A DNA stretch of 64,000 nucleotides from positions 1 to 64,000 of the forward strand of contig JAFQRZ010000015.1 in NCBI GenBank assembly GCA_017409825.1, written 5' to 3'. The DNA is from Agathobacter sp. (lineage in GTDB: Bacteria; Bacillota; Clostridia; Lachnospirales; Lachnospiraceae). Of this stretch, positions 42,238 through 51,612 are shown piece by piece (position 1 is the stretch's first letter; each line of letters begins with the position of its first letter). The position numbers and the translations under genes were made by a program. The notes under the pieces were generated by a model. It was not told where the DNA came from. It made no database searches and saw only the letters and a program-made list of their open reading frames with translations.

Positions 42238-43629
42238 ATGGCGACAGATAATATGAAGGAAAAAATTGAGTTGTTTGAAAGGACTCCGATTCCGAAAGCA
42301 GTAGCGCAACTATCAATACCAATGATTATTGGATGTCTTGTTTCTATTATATATAATTTGGCAGATACCTATTTCGTTGGTATGTTAAATGATCCGATCC
42401 AAAATGCGGGTGTTACTTTGGCTGCTCCGGTTATGCTTGCATTCAATGCAGTAAACAACCTGTTTGGTGTTGGTGCTTCTAGCATGATGAGCCGTGCAAT
42501 GGGGCGAAAAGATTATGAGACGGTGTATAAGAGTTCTGCATTTGCTTTTTGGGGTGCAGTAATGAGTGGTCTTGTTTTTTCATTGGCATGTACTATTTTT
42601 AAAACACCTTTGATTGGATTGCTGGGGGCAGACGCTGCAACTTGGCAGTCGACGTATGATTATATGTTCTGGACGGTAAACCTTGGCGCTGTGCCAGCTA
42701 TTTTGAATGTAGTTATGGGTTATCTGGTTCGTTCAGAAGGTGCGTCATTACATGCAAGTATTGGAACGATGAGTGGCTGTGTTTTAAATATTATTCTTGA
42801 TCCATTCTTTATTCTTCCTTGGGGATTAAATATGGGAGCTGCCGGTGCAGGTATGGCAACCTTTATTTCAAACTGTGTAGCATGTATCTATTTCCTCGTA
42901 TTATTATTTGTGAAAAGAAAATCTACACTGGTGTGTATTGACCCAAGAAAGTTTACTTTGGAACCAGCGATTGTAGGTGGAATTTGTGCGGTAGGTATTC
43001 CGGCTTGTATTCAAAATCTTTTAAATGTAGTTGGTATGACTATTTTAAATAATAAGATGGCGTCCTATGGTGCAGACCCAGTAGCTGCTATGGGTATCGT
43101 TCAAAAAGTAAATATGATTCCACTTCAGATGGTTATGGGAGCGTCTCAAGGTATTATGCCTCTAGTGAGCTACAATTATGCTAGTCGTAACTACAAACGA
43201 ATGAAAGAAGCGTATTATTTTGCAATCAAGGTTGCGATGGCATTTTGTATTACCGTAGTAATCCTTTATTATGCAGGAGCAGGTATGATTACAGGGTTGT
43301 TCATTGATACACAAAGTGTAGTAGATATAGGAACAAAACTCCTTAGGGGATTTTGCATTGGATTACCATTCCTTTGTCTAGACTTTATTACAGTTGGTGT
43401 GTTCCAATCGGTAGGTATGGGTAAGCACGCATTGTTCTTTGCGATTGCCAGAAAAATATTGTTAGAAATACCGGCAATTTTCGTATTAGATATGCTGTTC
43501 CCATTATACGGTTTAGCGTATACACAGCTTGTTGCTGAATTTGTGTTGGCATTTATTGCAATGATTGTTATGATTCGTCTGTTTAAAAAGTTGGATGCAT
43601 CTGGTAACCAAAAAATTGAAAAAAATTAA
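42238..43629 (+). CDS. MATE family exporter
   Basis: A 463-residue MATE transporter with twelve helices. Family features are TPIPKAVAQLSIPMIIGCLV (about 14-33), YNLADTYFVGML, and in the second half CAVGIPACIQNLLNVVGMTI (about 248). The ATG at 42238 follows AGGAGGTGCTT; a GTG two codons upstream lies within the ribosome site. It belongs to a different MATE subgroup from the protein at 29754 (no extended N-terminal NPRTVLWRF). The substrate is unknown. guaA follows with its own promoter. Confidence 0.93.
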   Translation: MATDNMKEKIELFERTPIPKAVAQLSIPMIIGCLVSIIYNLADTYFVGMLNDPIQNAGVTLAAPVMLAFNAVNNLFGVGASSMMSRAMGRKDYETVYKSSAFAFWGAVMSGLVFSLACTIFKTPLIGLLGADAATWQSTYDYMFWTVNLGAVPAILNVVMGYLVRSEGASLHASIGTMSGCVLNIILDPFFILPWGLNMGAAGAGMATFISNCVACIYFLVLLFVKRKSTLVCIDPRKFTLEPAIVGGICAVGIPACIQNLLNVVGMTILNNKMASYGADPVAAMGIVQKVNMIPLQMVMGASQGIMPLVSYNYASRNYKRMKEAYYFAIKVAMAFCITVVILYYAGAGMITGLFIDTQSVVDIGTKLLRGFCIGLPFLCLDFITVGVFQSVGMGKHALFFAIARKILLEIPAIFVLDMLFPLYGLAYTQLVAEFVLAFIAMIVMIRLFKKLDASGNQKIEKN

Positions 43630-43638
43630 ATCTTATGA

Positions 43639-43667
43639 TTGATTTCTGAGAAATCAAGTAATATAAT
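43639..43667 (+). promoter_or_regulatory. Promoter of guaA with an overlapping inverted repeat
   Basis: TTGATT (43639-43644), 17 bases, TATAAT (43662-43667). The inverted repeat TTGATTTC-TGA-GAAATCAA starts at the -35 and spans into the spacer, so it is a possible repressor site or a weak hairpin ending the MATE transcript. Confidence 0.7.
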
Positions 43668-43711
43668 AAAAACCTATTAAAAAAATAAATGCACAATCTT
43701 AGGAGGATATT

Positions 43712-44713
43712 ATGGATTCAAACAAGAGACCTGAAACCATGGAACGTATTACTACACCTGAACTTGCCGCAGCATTTATTGACGAGCAGGTAGCAGCAGT
43801 GCGCGAACAGGTAGGAGACAAAAAAGTATTATTAGCATTATCTGGCGGTGTTGACAGTTCAGTAGTAGCTGCACTCCTTATCAAAGCGATTGGCAAACAG
43901 CTTGTATGCGTACACGTTAATCACGGCTTAATGCGTAAGAATGAATCAGAAAGTGTTATCAAAATGTTCAAAGAAGGCTTAGATGCTAACTTGATTTATG
44001 TTGATGCAACAGATCATTTCTTGGATTTATTAGCAGGTGTATCAGACCCAGAACGTAAACGTAAAATCATTGGTAAAGAATTTATCACAGTTTTCGCTGA
44101 TGAAGCAAGAAAACTTGAAGATATCACATTTTTAGCACAGGGAACTATCTACCCAGATATTCTTGAGTCTATGAAAGCAGCAGAAGGTAAGAAGGCTGTA
44201 AAATCTCACCACAATGTAGGAGGACTTCCAGAAGACCTTCAGTTTGAATTGGTAGAACCACTGAAACTTTTATTCAAAGACGAAGTTCGTGTTGTAGGTG
44301 AAGCACTTGGTTTACCACACTCTATGGTTTACCGTCAGCCATTCCCAGGTCCAGGACTTGGAGTACGTTGTTTAGGTGCTATCACTCGTGATCGTTTGGA
44401 AGCCCTTCGTGAAGCAGATGCTATTCTTAGAGAAGAATTCGACAAGAATGGTCTTGCAGAAAAAGTATGGCAGTATTTCATCGCAGTTCCAGACATCAAG
44501 AGCGTAGGCGTCAAAGACGAAAGCCGTTACGAAGGCTGGCCAGCAATCATCCGTGCTGTCAATACAACAGACGCTATGTCAGCAACAATCGAAGAAATTC
44601 CATACGAAATTCTTCACCACATCACACATCGTATCACACACGAAGTTCCAGGCATCAACAGAGTTTTACTTGACTTAACTCCAAAGCCAATTGGAACTAT
44701 TGAGTGGGAATAA
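43712..44713 (+). CDS. guaA: GMP synthase, ATP-pyrophosphatase subunit only
   Basis: A 333-residue protein converting XMP to GMP. It has the PP-loop LALSGGVDSSVV (about 41-52), LAQGTIYPD (about 142), and the C-terminal dimerisation part with RQPFPGPGLGVRCLG (about 211-225) and the ending KPIGTIEWE. The amino-terminal glutamine amidotransferase half present in most bacterial GuaA (about 190 residues) is absent, and a clean start with TTAGGAGG is seen, so this is not a truncation artefact. It must use ammonia or a separate glutaminase encoded elsewhere. Single gene with strong promoter and terminator. Confidence 0.93.
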   Translation: MDSNKRPETMERITTPELAAAFIDEQVAAVREQVGDKKVLLALSGGVDSSVVAALLIKAIGKQLVCVHVNHGLMRKNESESVIKMFKEGLDANLIYVDATDHFLDLLAGVSDPERKRKIIGKEFITVFADEARKLEDITFLAQGTIYPDILESMKAAEGKKAVKSHHNVGGLPEDLQFELVEPLKLLFKDEVRVVGEALGLPHSMVYRQPFPGPGLGVRCLGAITRDRLEALREADAILREEFDKNGLAEKVWQYFIAVPDIKSVGVKDESRYEGWPAIIRAVNTTDAMSATIEEIPYEILHHITHRITHEVPGINRVLLDLTPKPIGTIEWE

Positions 44714-44734
44714 TCATGTAAGCTACGAGCAATG

Positions 44735-44797
44735 TAGAAATTTAAAAGCACTTCAGATTGCACTTGTGCAAAATCTGGAGTGCTTTTTAAATTTCTA
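44735..44797 (+). terminator. Long hairpin terminator of guaA, followed by two small hairpins
   Basis: TAGAAATTTAAAAGCACT pairs with AGTGCTTTTTAAATTTCTA, with an inner AGATT/AATCT around GCACTTGTGC. Then AACATGG/CCATGTT (44798-44817) and GGAAGTT-CGCA-AACTTCC-like (44819-44840) follow. The rest of the gap to 44978 holds only the next promoter region. Confidence 0.82.
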
Positions 44798-44978
44798 ACA
44801 TGGTGACAGCCATGTTGAGGAAGTTCGCAAGAACTTCCGAACATTGCGGCGTTATACATTTTTGTTCTATGAGAAAGTGTATTATTATGATAAAATGAGA
44901 TTATTAAATTACAAAGATGCAGATAGAAAGATAGTAGTAAACCCTTGCCACCCCGATTTATGTTAAGGAGGTACTTTG

Positions 44979-45623
44979 ATGAAGTTATTTGCCTTGTTCT
45001 CCCAAAATAAAGCTGTCGATGTTCCAAAAACAGTTGATGAAATTGAAGATGCAGTATATGCTCATTTGAAACCGTATGGATTTAAAAAATATGGTCGTAC
45101 TCTACATCGCTTTGTATCGGAAGATATTTCACAGGTAATTCATTTTCAAAGTGGTATGCCCACGAAGGGAATGGGCGGACTTCTTTGCGTAAATATTGGG
45201 ATACGCATTCCAGAATGTGCGAACAGAGCTTTTCAGCCACAGGATAAAGTAAAGAGATATTATCACGAGTATGAGTGTACCATACGTTCGAGATTGGGGA
45301 TAGTAGGCGGACAAAAAGAAACCTGGTACAAACTTAGTGACCGAACAGATGGTATTATTAAGAATATCACAGAAGAGATAGACAAGTATGTTCTGCCAGC
45401 ATTTGATGCTTTAGATAGTAGAGAAGCAATCCTTGCACATAGAAGAGAGTATCCATTGCTAGATAATCTTAGCTCATTAATTCTTTTAGACGAATGCATG
45501 ATTTACGGGCGTCTTGGAGATGTCGAAAAAGCAAAGGAATTATTTGAATTGTATTACCAATCTGTTGAAGGAAAACGATGGCACAAGGATTATCTTGATG
45601 AATTGGCACTTAAACTATGGTAA
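44979..45623 (+). CDS. DUF4304-like protein
   Basis: A 214-residue soluble protein. Residues about 15-110 (YAHLKPYGFKKYGRTLHRFV, then QVIHFQSGMPTKGMGGLLCV) resemble the DUF4304 pattern of small uncharacterised Firmicutes proteins; the C-terminal region is helical, TPR-like (MIYGRLGDVEKAKELFELYY). ATG 44979 follows AAGGAGG with good spacing. It lies 44 bases before the YihY-like gene and is probably co-transcribed. No function known. Confidence 0.65.
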   Translation: MKLFALFSQNKAVDVPKTVDEIEDAVYAHLKPYGFKKYGRTLHRFVSEDISQVIHFQSGMPTKGMGGLLCVNIGIRIPECANRAFQPQDKVKRYYHEYECTIRSRLGIVGGQKETWYKLSDRTDGIIKNITEEIDKYVLPAFDALDSREAILAHRREYPLLDNLSSLILLDECMIYGRLGDVEKAKELFELYYQSVEGKRWHKDYLDELALKLW

Positions 45624-45667
45624 AATAGAGAAAAACACTCCGCTTAAAAGGGGAGGAAAAGATACAA

Positions 45668-46525
45668 ATGATGAAAAAAATTATTACCACCCTAAAAAAG
45701 TTAATAGCATCTACGGAACGTGACCGAGTGTTTCTTTACGCAGCACAGGCATCGTATTTTGTCATCGTGTCAATAATACCATTTATCTGTTTGTTGATTT
45801 CTGCATTCAGTTTCTTTATACCGGCAGATATATATACGATTTTTGATGCGTATGAAATTCCTGTGGAAATCGAAGGGGTACTCTATGCCATTATCGACCA
45901 GTTGCTTGCGACACAGAAGGTATCGCTTTTATCGATTTCTGCGATTATTGCATTATGGACGGCGTCGAGAGGGATGGATTCTGTCCGTATTGGATTGGAG
46001 CGTGTGTATCATGAAAGACCGTCCAAGGATTTTTGGAAACAGCAGGTGAAGTCCTTGGTGAGTACCGTTATTTTGATTGTTGTATTACTGATGAATGTCG
46101 TGTTTTCGATATTTGGTGCAGCGATTGCAGAGCTGTTACATTTGGAATTGCTATTTGATATTATTATGTATTTGAGTGTGCCGATTCTATTTGTTACCAT
46201 GTGTACTGCATTTACGATTATCTATGCTTTCGTGGGAAAAATCGGAACGGTAAGGTGGAAAGAACGTATCGCACAGCATTTACCAGGTGCGGTATTTACG
46301 ACCTTGGGATGGATGCTGTTCTCGTATGGTTTTACACTGTATATCCATTTCTTCCCAAGTGCATCGGCGATTTATGGTAGTTTGACAGCAGTATGTTTGT
46401 TATTGCTATGGGTGTATGTTTGCGTGATTATTCTTTTGGTTGGTGCAGAAGTAAATAAGCTTATTTTAAGAAGCAAGGGTATTCTTGTGCAGAGTGATGC
46501 GACAGAAAAACAAGAAGAAAAGTAG
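45668..46525 (+). CDS. YihY/BrkB family membrane protein
   Basis: A 285-residue protein with about six helices. Family signatures are AAQASYFVIVSIIPFICLL (about 19-37), IIALWTASRGMDSVRIGLER (about 97-116), the FWKQQVKSL segment, and LPGAVFTTLGWMLFSYGF (about 199-216) with LYGSL-type AIYGSLTAVCLLLLWVYVC near 236. Historically called ribonuclease BN, but the true function is unknown. GGGGAGGAAAAG lies upstream. It is followed after 12 bases by a YwaF-type membrane gene, likely in the same transcript. Confidence 0.9.
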   Translation: MMKKIITTLKKLIASTERDRVFLYAAQASYFVIVSIIPFICLLISAFSFFIPADIYTIFDAYEIPVEIEGVLYAIIDQLLATQKVSLLSISAIIALWTASRGMDSVRIGLERVYHERPSKDFWKQQVKSLVSTVILIVVLLMNVVFSIFGAAIAELLHLELLFDIIMYLSVPILFVTMCTAFTIIYAFVGKIGTVRWKERIAQHLPGAVFTTLGWMLFSYGFTLYIHFFPSASAIYGSLTAVCLLLLWVYVCVIILLVGAEVNKLILRSKGILVQSDATEKQEEK

Positions 46526-46537
46526 TAGGTGAAATAC

Positions 46538-47281
46538 ATGGGATTTTTTGCAGGCAGAGGCGAGTACCCAGCAGCGGGATTATTTTCTGGCGGACATTTA
46601 TTTATGCTCGCGTGCTGCGTGATTGCTTTAGTGATTTTGATATATTGGACGATACGTAAACCAGCAGAAAAGCCATATCGACTGATTCGAATTGTGTCGG
46701 TGCTGGTATTGGTTTTGGAAGTGATAAAAACGATGTGGGGCCTGTCGGCAGGACGCTATGACGAGTGGTATGAATATTTGCCGATTTGGTTTTGTAGTTT
46801 GTTTATTCCGTTCAGTCTGCTGGCTGGATTTGGTAAAGGAAAAGTGCGGGAGTTGGCACTTGCCTTTATGTATTATGGTGGATTGATTGGCGGATGTACG
46901 TATCTGGTGTTTCCAACGACGTCGATTGGAAGATATCCTTTCTGGCATTTTATAACCTTCCATAGTATGTTATATCATACACTAATGATTTTTATGTCCA
47001 TATATGTGGTACGAAATCATTTGATAAAGCCAAACAGAAAGGATATGAAAGGATACGTTTTGCTTATCATTGCAGCATGCGTTCTTGCGTACGTAGTAAA
47101 CGAAAATCTGGGTACGAATTATATGTTTCTTGCCAAACCCGCGAACAACAATGCGTTGCTTCAGTTTGCACTTTGGCTGACGGGACCGCTTTATCCGGTG
47201 GCAGTCACTTTATGGCAGGCGTATGTGTCGTATTTTATGGCGGGCTGGTTCTATCGTATTTGGGTAAAACATAAAAAATAA
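46538..47281 (+). CDS. YwaF/TIGR02206 family membrane protein
   Basis: A 247-residue membrane protein with about six helices. YLPIWFCSLFIPFSLLAGF (about 85-103), GGLIGGCTYLVFPTTSIGRY (about 121-140) and FHSMLYHTLMIFMSIYVV (about 146-163) fit the YwaF family. The start ATG 46538 follows AGGTG closely; an in-frame GTG at 46529 is within that site. The role is unknown. A terminator at 47298-47349 closes the three-gene cluster starting at 44979. Confidence 0.85.
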   Translation: MGFFAGRGEYPAAGLFSGGHLFMLACCVIALVILIYWTIRKPAEKPYRLIRIVSVLVLVLEVIKTMWGLSAGRYDEWYEYLPIWFCSLFIPFSLLAGFGKGKVRELALAFMYYGGLIGGCTYLVFPTTSIGRYPFWHFITFHSMLYHTLMIFMSIYVVRNHLIKPNRKDMKGYVLLIIAACVLAYVVNENLGTNYMFLAKPANNNALLQFALWLTGPLYPVAVTLWQAYVSYFMAGWFYRIWVKHKK

Positions 47282-47297
47282 ATGAATAAAAAGGATG

Positions 47298-47349
47298 AGA
47301 CCATTTGTTTTTAAATTAAGATGGCAAATGGTCTTTTTTGCATTTTTGC
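47298..47349 (+). terminator. Rho-independent terminator
   Basis: AGACCATTTG / CAAATGGTCT arms around a 27-base AT-rich loop, followed by TTTTT. Confidence 0.82.
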
Positions 47350-47459
47350 ACAATCTGAAGTGTTATAGTTAGGGTACAAGAGAAAACTAAACCACAGGTT
47401 TAATGTAATATGAATCGTGAAAGCGTATGATGATAATGAAGGAATAAGGAGGAAACCAT

Positions 47460-48530
47460 ATGGCACAACTGAAAATCGTACTTACCAGATATCAGGATTT
47501 AGATAGGTCGCCGATTTACCTTATAGACACATATAGTGTAGAAAAGGAATTTTTACATGTTTTAAATTGGGATAAAGAGGCATTCAGAGATGAATTGTCA
47601 CTGCGGCTTATGAAAGAAATCGATACCGCAGAACGCGTGGGAGATTACGGTGTAGTGACGCATATCGGGGAAAGCTGTATTTCGTGTTTGTCCACGGGAT
47701 GTAAGCTGGGGCTTTTAGTCATCTATCATCAGATGAAATATCCGGATGCAATATTGCTTACGGAAATGCATGCAGCAGGTGACAATGTATGGAGGTGGCT
47801 GGCGCAGAATACAGATGCAACATTGTATGTGTATTGGGATGATTATGATTGGTTATTTGTTCTTATCGATGGTATTGTGACAGAGATAGATGGCGTCCAG
47901 TACACAAAAGAAAATGTTAGGGAGCTACTGCAGCTTATCGACAATCATAAATATGCGCCATATCATATGTCAAAAGAAGCAGAAGCAGAAAGTTATAAGC
48001 GTGCTACAAATTTTAAGGATAGGGATGTTTGTTGTGATTTGAAAGAAGAAATTAGTCTGGATGAATTTGTAATGCGTTTCCCGGATGGTCAGATTATGTA
48101 CGAGTGCTTTCCGGATTATGAAATAGAATATGGGACATATAAGGTAATAAATTATGCATCTTATTTGCCAAAGGAATATGATCATAGAAAACACCCGATT
48201 TACATGTGTGGAGAACGATGCGAGGAAACGGAATATCATCTCATTCGTTCCGAAATATATCCAACATTTTTGGGACTGTTAATCAATGACGTGATAGTGG
48301 GACATTTTTTTTGTGAAAAACAAGGAAAGCGGGAAATGGCTTATTTCGGTGAAGACTATGAAAAGTGGTTTGCACTTGTGTTGGATGCAGAGGAGGCATG
48401 TAGGATAAAGGAATATCCGGAACGGGCATTGCATGGAATCGAGGTAGACAGGAACGAAAAGACAATTACAATTTACGATTCAAAAAAAGCAGTGGACAAA
48501 TTCCATGAACTATATCAGAAAACAAAATAA
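47460..48530 (+). CDS. Uncharacterised 356-residue soluble protein
   Basis: Not recognised. Mixed alpha/beta with many aromatic and acidic residues (NVWRWLAQNTDATLYVYWDD near 104-123; LVLDAEEACRIKEYPERALH near 310). AGGAGG precedes ATG with good spacing, and a plausible promoter sits near 47370-47400. Two segments (SCISCLSTGCKLGLLVIYHQ near 72) hint at a thiol cluster but no known motif. Monocistronic, just before the riboswitch-controlled pflB. Confidence 0.6.
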   Translation: MAQLKIVLTRYQDLDRSPIYLIDTYSVEKEFLHVLNWDKEAFRDELSLRLMKEIDTAERVGDYGVVTHIGESCISCLSTGCKLGLLVIYHQMKYPDAILLTEMHAAGDNVWRWLAQNTDATLYVYWDDYDWLFVLIDGIVTEIDGVQYTKENVRELLQLIDNHKYAPYHMSKEAEAESYKRATNFKDRDVCCDLKEEISLDEFVMRFPDGQIMYECFPDYEIEYGTYKVINYASYLPKEYDHRKHPIYMCGERCEETEYHLIRSEIYPTFLGLLINDVIVGHFFCEKQGKREMAYFGEDYEKWFALVLDAEEACRIKEYPERALHGIEVDRNEKTITIYDSKKAVDKFHELYQKTK

Positions 48531-48599
48531 ACCACAAGATATTGTGGTGTATGCAATTTGAAAACACATGTTTTTGTTAAAAAACATGGTCGACATTTA

Positions 48600-48628
48600 T
48601 TGACAATCCCATTATTTGTGAGTATAGT
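48600..48628 (+). promoter_or_regulatory. Promoter of the riboswitch-pflB unit
   Basis: TTGACA (48600-48605), 17 bases, TATAGT (48623-48628). The transcript would begin near 48636, directly at the riboswitch. Confidence 0.88.
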
Positions 48629-48639
48629 AAAGATAAGCT

Positions 48640-48712
48640 CTTACATGACTGACGGATAACGCGGGCGACCGCGGGGGAGTGTGAGAGAATATGAAGCCGA
48701 CCGTCTGGGCAA
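48640..48712 (+). ncRNA. ZTP riboswitch (pfl motif)
   Basis: The aptamer shows the conserved TGACTGACGG (48647-48656) at the 5' part and the hallmark CCGACC-GTCTGGGCA (48698-48711) at the 3' part, with a short CGCGG/CCGCG-type helix between. ZTP riboswitches sense the purine intermediate ZMP/ZTP, which accumulates when formyl-folate is scarce, and usually turn on folate and one-carbon genes. It lies upstream of pflB, the arrangement after which the motif was named. Confidence 0.9.
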
Positions 48713-48744
48713 CTTAGTAACACGCTGAGTTGCCCTTTCTTTTT
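48707..48744 (+). terminator. Riboswitch expression-platform terminator
   Basis: GGGCAACT (48707-48714) pairs with AGTTGCCC (48728-48735), followed by TTTCTTTTT. The left arm overlaps the last aptamer bases (GGGCA), so ligand binding would prevent the terminator. Confidence 0.88.
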
Positions 48745-48835
48745 CCGCAAACGAGGAAATCTAAGATTTCCAAGTCTGCTTATTCAAAAGAGAAATAGAG
48801 CAACTTCTTAAAAATGATAATAGGAGGAAAATACA

Positions 48836-51067
48836 ATGGAACACAAGAATTGGAATGGATTCAAAAGTGGTGTATGGCAGGATGAAATCAATGTACGTGA
48901 CTTCATTCAGCAGAATTACAAGGTGTATGAAGGCGATGACAGCTTTTTAGCAGGAGCTACAGAACGTACGAATGATATGATGAAAAAGGTAAACAGCCTT
49001 TTTAAATTAGAAAGACAGTATGGTGGTGTATTAGATATTGATACGACTACAGTATCTTCTCTTACCGCTTATGCACCAGGATATATTGATAAAGAAAACG
49101 AACTTATCGTTGGCTTACAGACCAACCGTCCACTCAAGAGAGGGGTAAATCCTTTCGGTGGAATCCGTATGGCACGTCAGGCTTGTGCTGCTTATGGTTA
49201 CAAGCTTAGCGATACAATTGAGGATCAGTTCCGTTTTAGAACCACACACAACGACGGTGTATTCCGTGCATATACAGAAGAAATGCGTAAGGCTCGTACC
49301 TGTCACGTTATTACAGGTCTTCCAGATGCTTACGGCCGTGGTCGTATCATCGGTGACTACCGTCGTGTGGCGCTTTATGGTATTGACAAACTTATCGAAG
49401 AAAAGAAGAAAGATAAAAAAGCCCTTGAAAAAGGAAACTTCTCTGCAGAAGAAGTTCGTTTATCAGAAGAACTCTTCCAGCAGATTACCTTCCTTACATA
49501 TATGAAAGAAATGGCTACGATGTATGGATATGACATCAGTCATCCAGCGGCAAATGCACGTGAGGCTATCCAGTGGACCTATTTTGCATACCTTGCATCT
49601 ATCAAGGAGCAGAATGGTGCTGCAATGTCCCTTGGTCGTGTGGCTACTTTCTTTGATATCTATATTGAAAGAGATATCGTAAATGGTGTTCTTACAGAGG
49701 AAACAGCCCAGGAGCTTATGGACGACTTCGTAATCAAGCTTCGTATGGCACGTCACCTTCGTACACCAGAATACAACGAACTTTTCGGTGGAGACCCAAT
49801 GTGGATTACCGAAGCAGTTGGTGGTATGGGCGAAGACGGTAGAACACTTGTTACAAAGAACTCATTCCGTATTTTGAATACACTTTATACACTTGGTTCG
49901 TCGCCAGAACCAAACCTTACCGTGCTTTGGTCTACACAGCTTCCAGAAGGTTTCAAGAAGTTCTGTGCTAAGGTTTCTAAGGATACTGACTCTATCCAGT
50001 ATGAAAACGACGATTTGATGCGTCCAATTTATGGGGATGATTACGCAATTGCTTGTTGTGTATCTGCTATGAAGATTGGTAAGCAGATGCAGTTCTTTGG
50101 AGCTCGTTGTAATTTACCTAAGCTTTTACTTATCGCATTAAATGGTGGTTACGATACTTCAAGCCAGATTCATATTGGACCACAGATGCCAGTTATGGAT
50201 GTGGAAAAATTAGATTACGAAGCGGTAATGGAACGTTACAATATTTACATCGACTGGTTATCAAACCTTTATGTAAATACCATGAACGTAATCCACTATA
50301 TGCATGATAAATATGCTTACGAAAAAACACAGATGGCTTTACATGATACACAGGTACATCGTTTCATGGCATTCGGTGTTGCAGGTCTGTCTGTAGTAGC
50401 TGACTCACTTAGCGCTATCAAATATGCAAATGTAAAACCAATCAAAGATGAAAATGGATTTATTACAGAGTTTGAAACAACTGGAGAATTCCCTAAATTC
50501 GGTAATGATGATGACCGTGTAGACTTAATCGCAAAAGATATGACACACAAGGTTATTACAGAGCTTCGTAAGACTCCAACTTATCGTAATGCAGAGCATA
50601 CACTTTCTGTACTTACAATTACATCGAATGTAATGTATGGTAAGAACACAGCTTCAACTCCAGATGGACGTAAAGCTGGCGAAGCATTTGCTCCAGGAGC
50701 AAACCCAATGCACAACCGTGAAGAAAACGGTGCTATCGCATCGTTAAGCTCTGTGGCTAAGATTAGCTATGATGATTGCCGCGATGGTGTATCCAATACA
50801 TTTTCTATTACACCTCAGGCATTAGGTAAGACAGATGAAGAAAGAGTTGACAATTTGGTAGCAATCTTAGATGGTTACTTCTCTAAGAATGCACATCACA
50901 TTAACGTAAATGTAATGAACCGCGAAACATTGGAAAAAGCTTATGAAGATCCTGAAAGCTATCCAAACCTTACAATTCGTGTTTCTGGTTATGCCGTAAA
51001 CTTCAACAAGCTTTCGAAAGCACAGCAGCGCGAAGTTATCAGCAGAACCTTCCATGATCGTATGTAA
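48836..51067 (+). CDS. pflB: Formate C-acetyltransferase (pyruvate formate-lyase)
   Basis: A 743-residue glycyl-radical enzyme splitting pyruvate and CoA into acetyl-CoA and formate in anaerobic fermentation. The two adjacent catalytic cysteines (ACCVSAM, about 404-410) and the C-terminal glycyl-radical loop RVSGYAVNF (Gly near 717) are intact. Usual length. AGGAGGAAAAT precedes the ATG. It is controlled by the ZTP riboswitch upstream, linking formate production to one-carbon demand. The activating enzyme gene is not next to it. The final codons NRTFHDRM-stop region form one arm of a long 3' hairpin (B2). Confidence 0.97.
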   Translation: MEHKNWNGFKSGVWQDEINVRDFIQQNYKVYEGDDSFLAGATERTNDMMKKVNSLFKLERQYGGVLDIDTTTVSSLTAYAPGYIDKENELIVGLQTNRPLKRGVNPFGGIRMARQACAAYGYKLSDTIEDQFRFRTTHNDGVFRAYTEEMRKARTCHVITGLPDAYGRGRIIGDYRRVALYGIDKLIEEKKKDKKALEKGNFSAEEVRLSEELFQQITFLTYMKEMATMYGYDISHPAANAREAIQWTYFAYLASIKEQNGAAMSLGRVATFFDIYIERDIVNGVLTEETAQELMDDFVIKLRMARHLRTPEYNELFGGDPMWITEAVGGMGEDGRTLVTKNSFRILNTLYTLGSSPEPNLTVLWSTQLPEGFKKFCAKVSKDTDSIQYENDDLMRPIYGDDYAIACCVSAMKIGKQMQFFGARCNLPKLLLIALNGGYDTSSQIHIGPQMPVMDVEKLDYEAVMERYNIYIDWLSNLYVNTMNVIHYMHDKYAYEKTQMALHDTQVHRFMAFGVAGLSVVADSLSAIKYANVKPIKDENGFITEFETTGEFPKFGNDDDRVDLIAKDMTHKVITELRKTPTYRNAEHTLSVLTITSNVMYGKNTASTPDGRKAGEAFAPGANPMHNREENGAIASLSSVAKISYDDCRDGVSNTFSITPQALGKTDEERVDNLVAILDGYFSKNAHHINVNVMNRETLEKAYEDPESYPNLTIRVSGYAVNFNKLSKAQQREVISRTFHDRM

Positions 51068-51336
51068 TCATGAGTTAATGTAATAATTAGAATTCTCTAA
51101 ATACTACGAAAAGGGGACTCCGCATATATTTAAATTTGGACACGTTTCCACTCATAGCCCCCTCGTTGCGTTACTAAATTCGCATCCCACAAGAACTGTG
51201 GTCTGCTTATTAAGTAACGACGGGGTGCTAATGGTCCAATGTTAAATATATACGGAGTCCCCTTTTCTCACTTTTGGACGTACTTAATTATTACATTAAC
51301 GACGTGATTACCTATCATGGAAGGTTCTTGATAGAG
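51043..51336 (+). repeat. Family-B hairpin with inverted copy of the pflB tail (B2)
   Basis: Starting inside the last pflB codons, arm 51043-51131 pairs with 51244-51336. The matching blocks are AACCTTCCATGAT, GTAATCA, TTAATGTAATAATTA and AAAAGGGGACTCCG. The core has TCGTTGCGTTACTAAATT (51163-51180), TTAAGTAACGACGG (51210-51223), and TGGACAC/GGTCCA. The distal arm is an inverted duplicate of the gene end including the stop codon region. No gene lies in 51068-51569. Confidence 0.85.
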
Positions 51337-51612
51337 GACAGTTGCCTTCTTCCATGGTGCAGGAAATTTTGAAGTAGAAAGACTTTTGGGAAAGTAAGAA
51401 ATGGACCAGTCTATATATTAAATGAACACCATTAGCGAGCCGTCGTTACTTAATGAGCGACGACTCTTCGTCGCAAATTTAGTAACGCAACGAGCTCGCT
51501 ATGAGCGAAAGTCGTGTGTGAATTTAATATATAGACTGGTCCATTTCGTAGTGTTTAGAAAAGTTGATTCTACTTCGAAATTTCCTGCTCCATGGTAAGA
51601 ACCAACTGTCGG
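51328..51612 (-). repeat. Family-B hairpin with inverted copy of the chemoreceptor tail (B3)
   Basis: On the minus strand the end of the chemoreceptor gene (51570-51612) and its flank pair with 51330-51418: GACAGTTG, CAGGAAATTT, GAAGTAGAA and GGACCAGTCTATATATTAAA are shared. The core (51420-51525) carries AATTTAGTAACGCAACGA (51476-51493, complement of the B2 core) and CCGTCGTTACTTAA (51440-51453). It abuts B2 directly, so both convergent genes end in giant hairpins. Confidence 0.85.
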
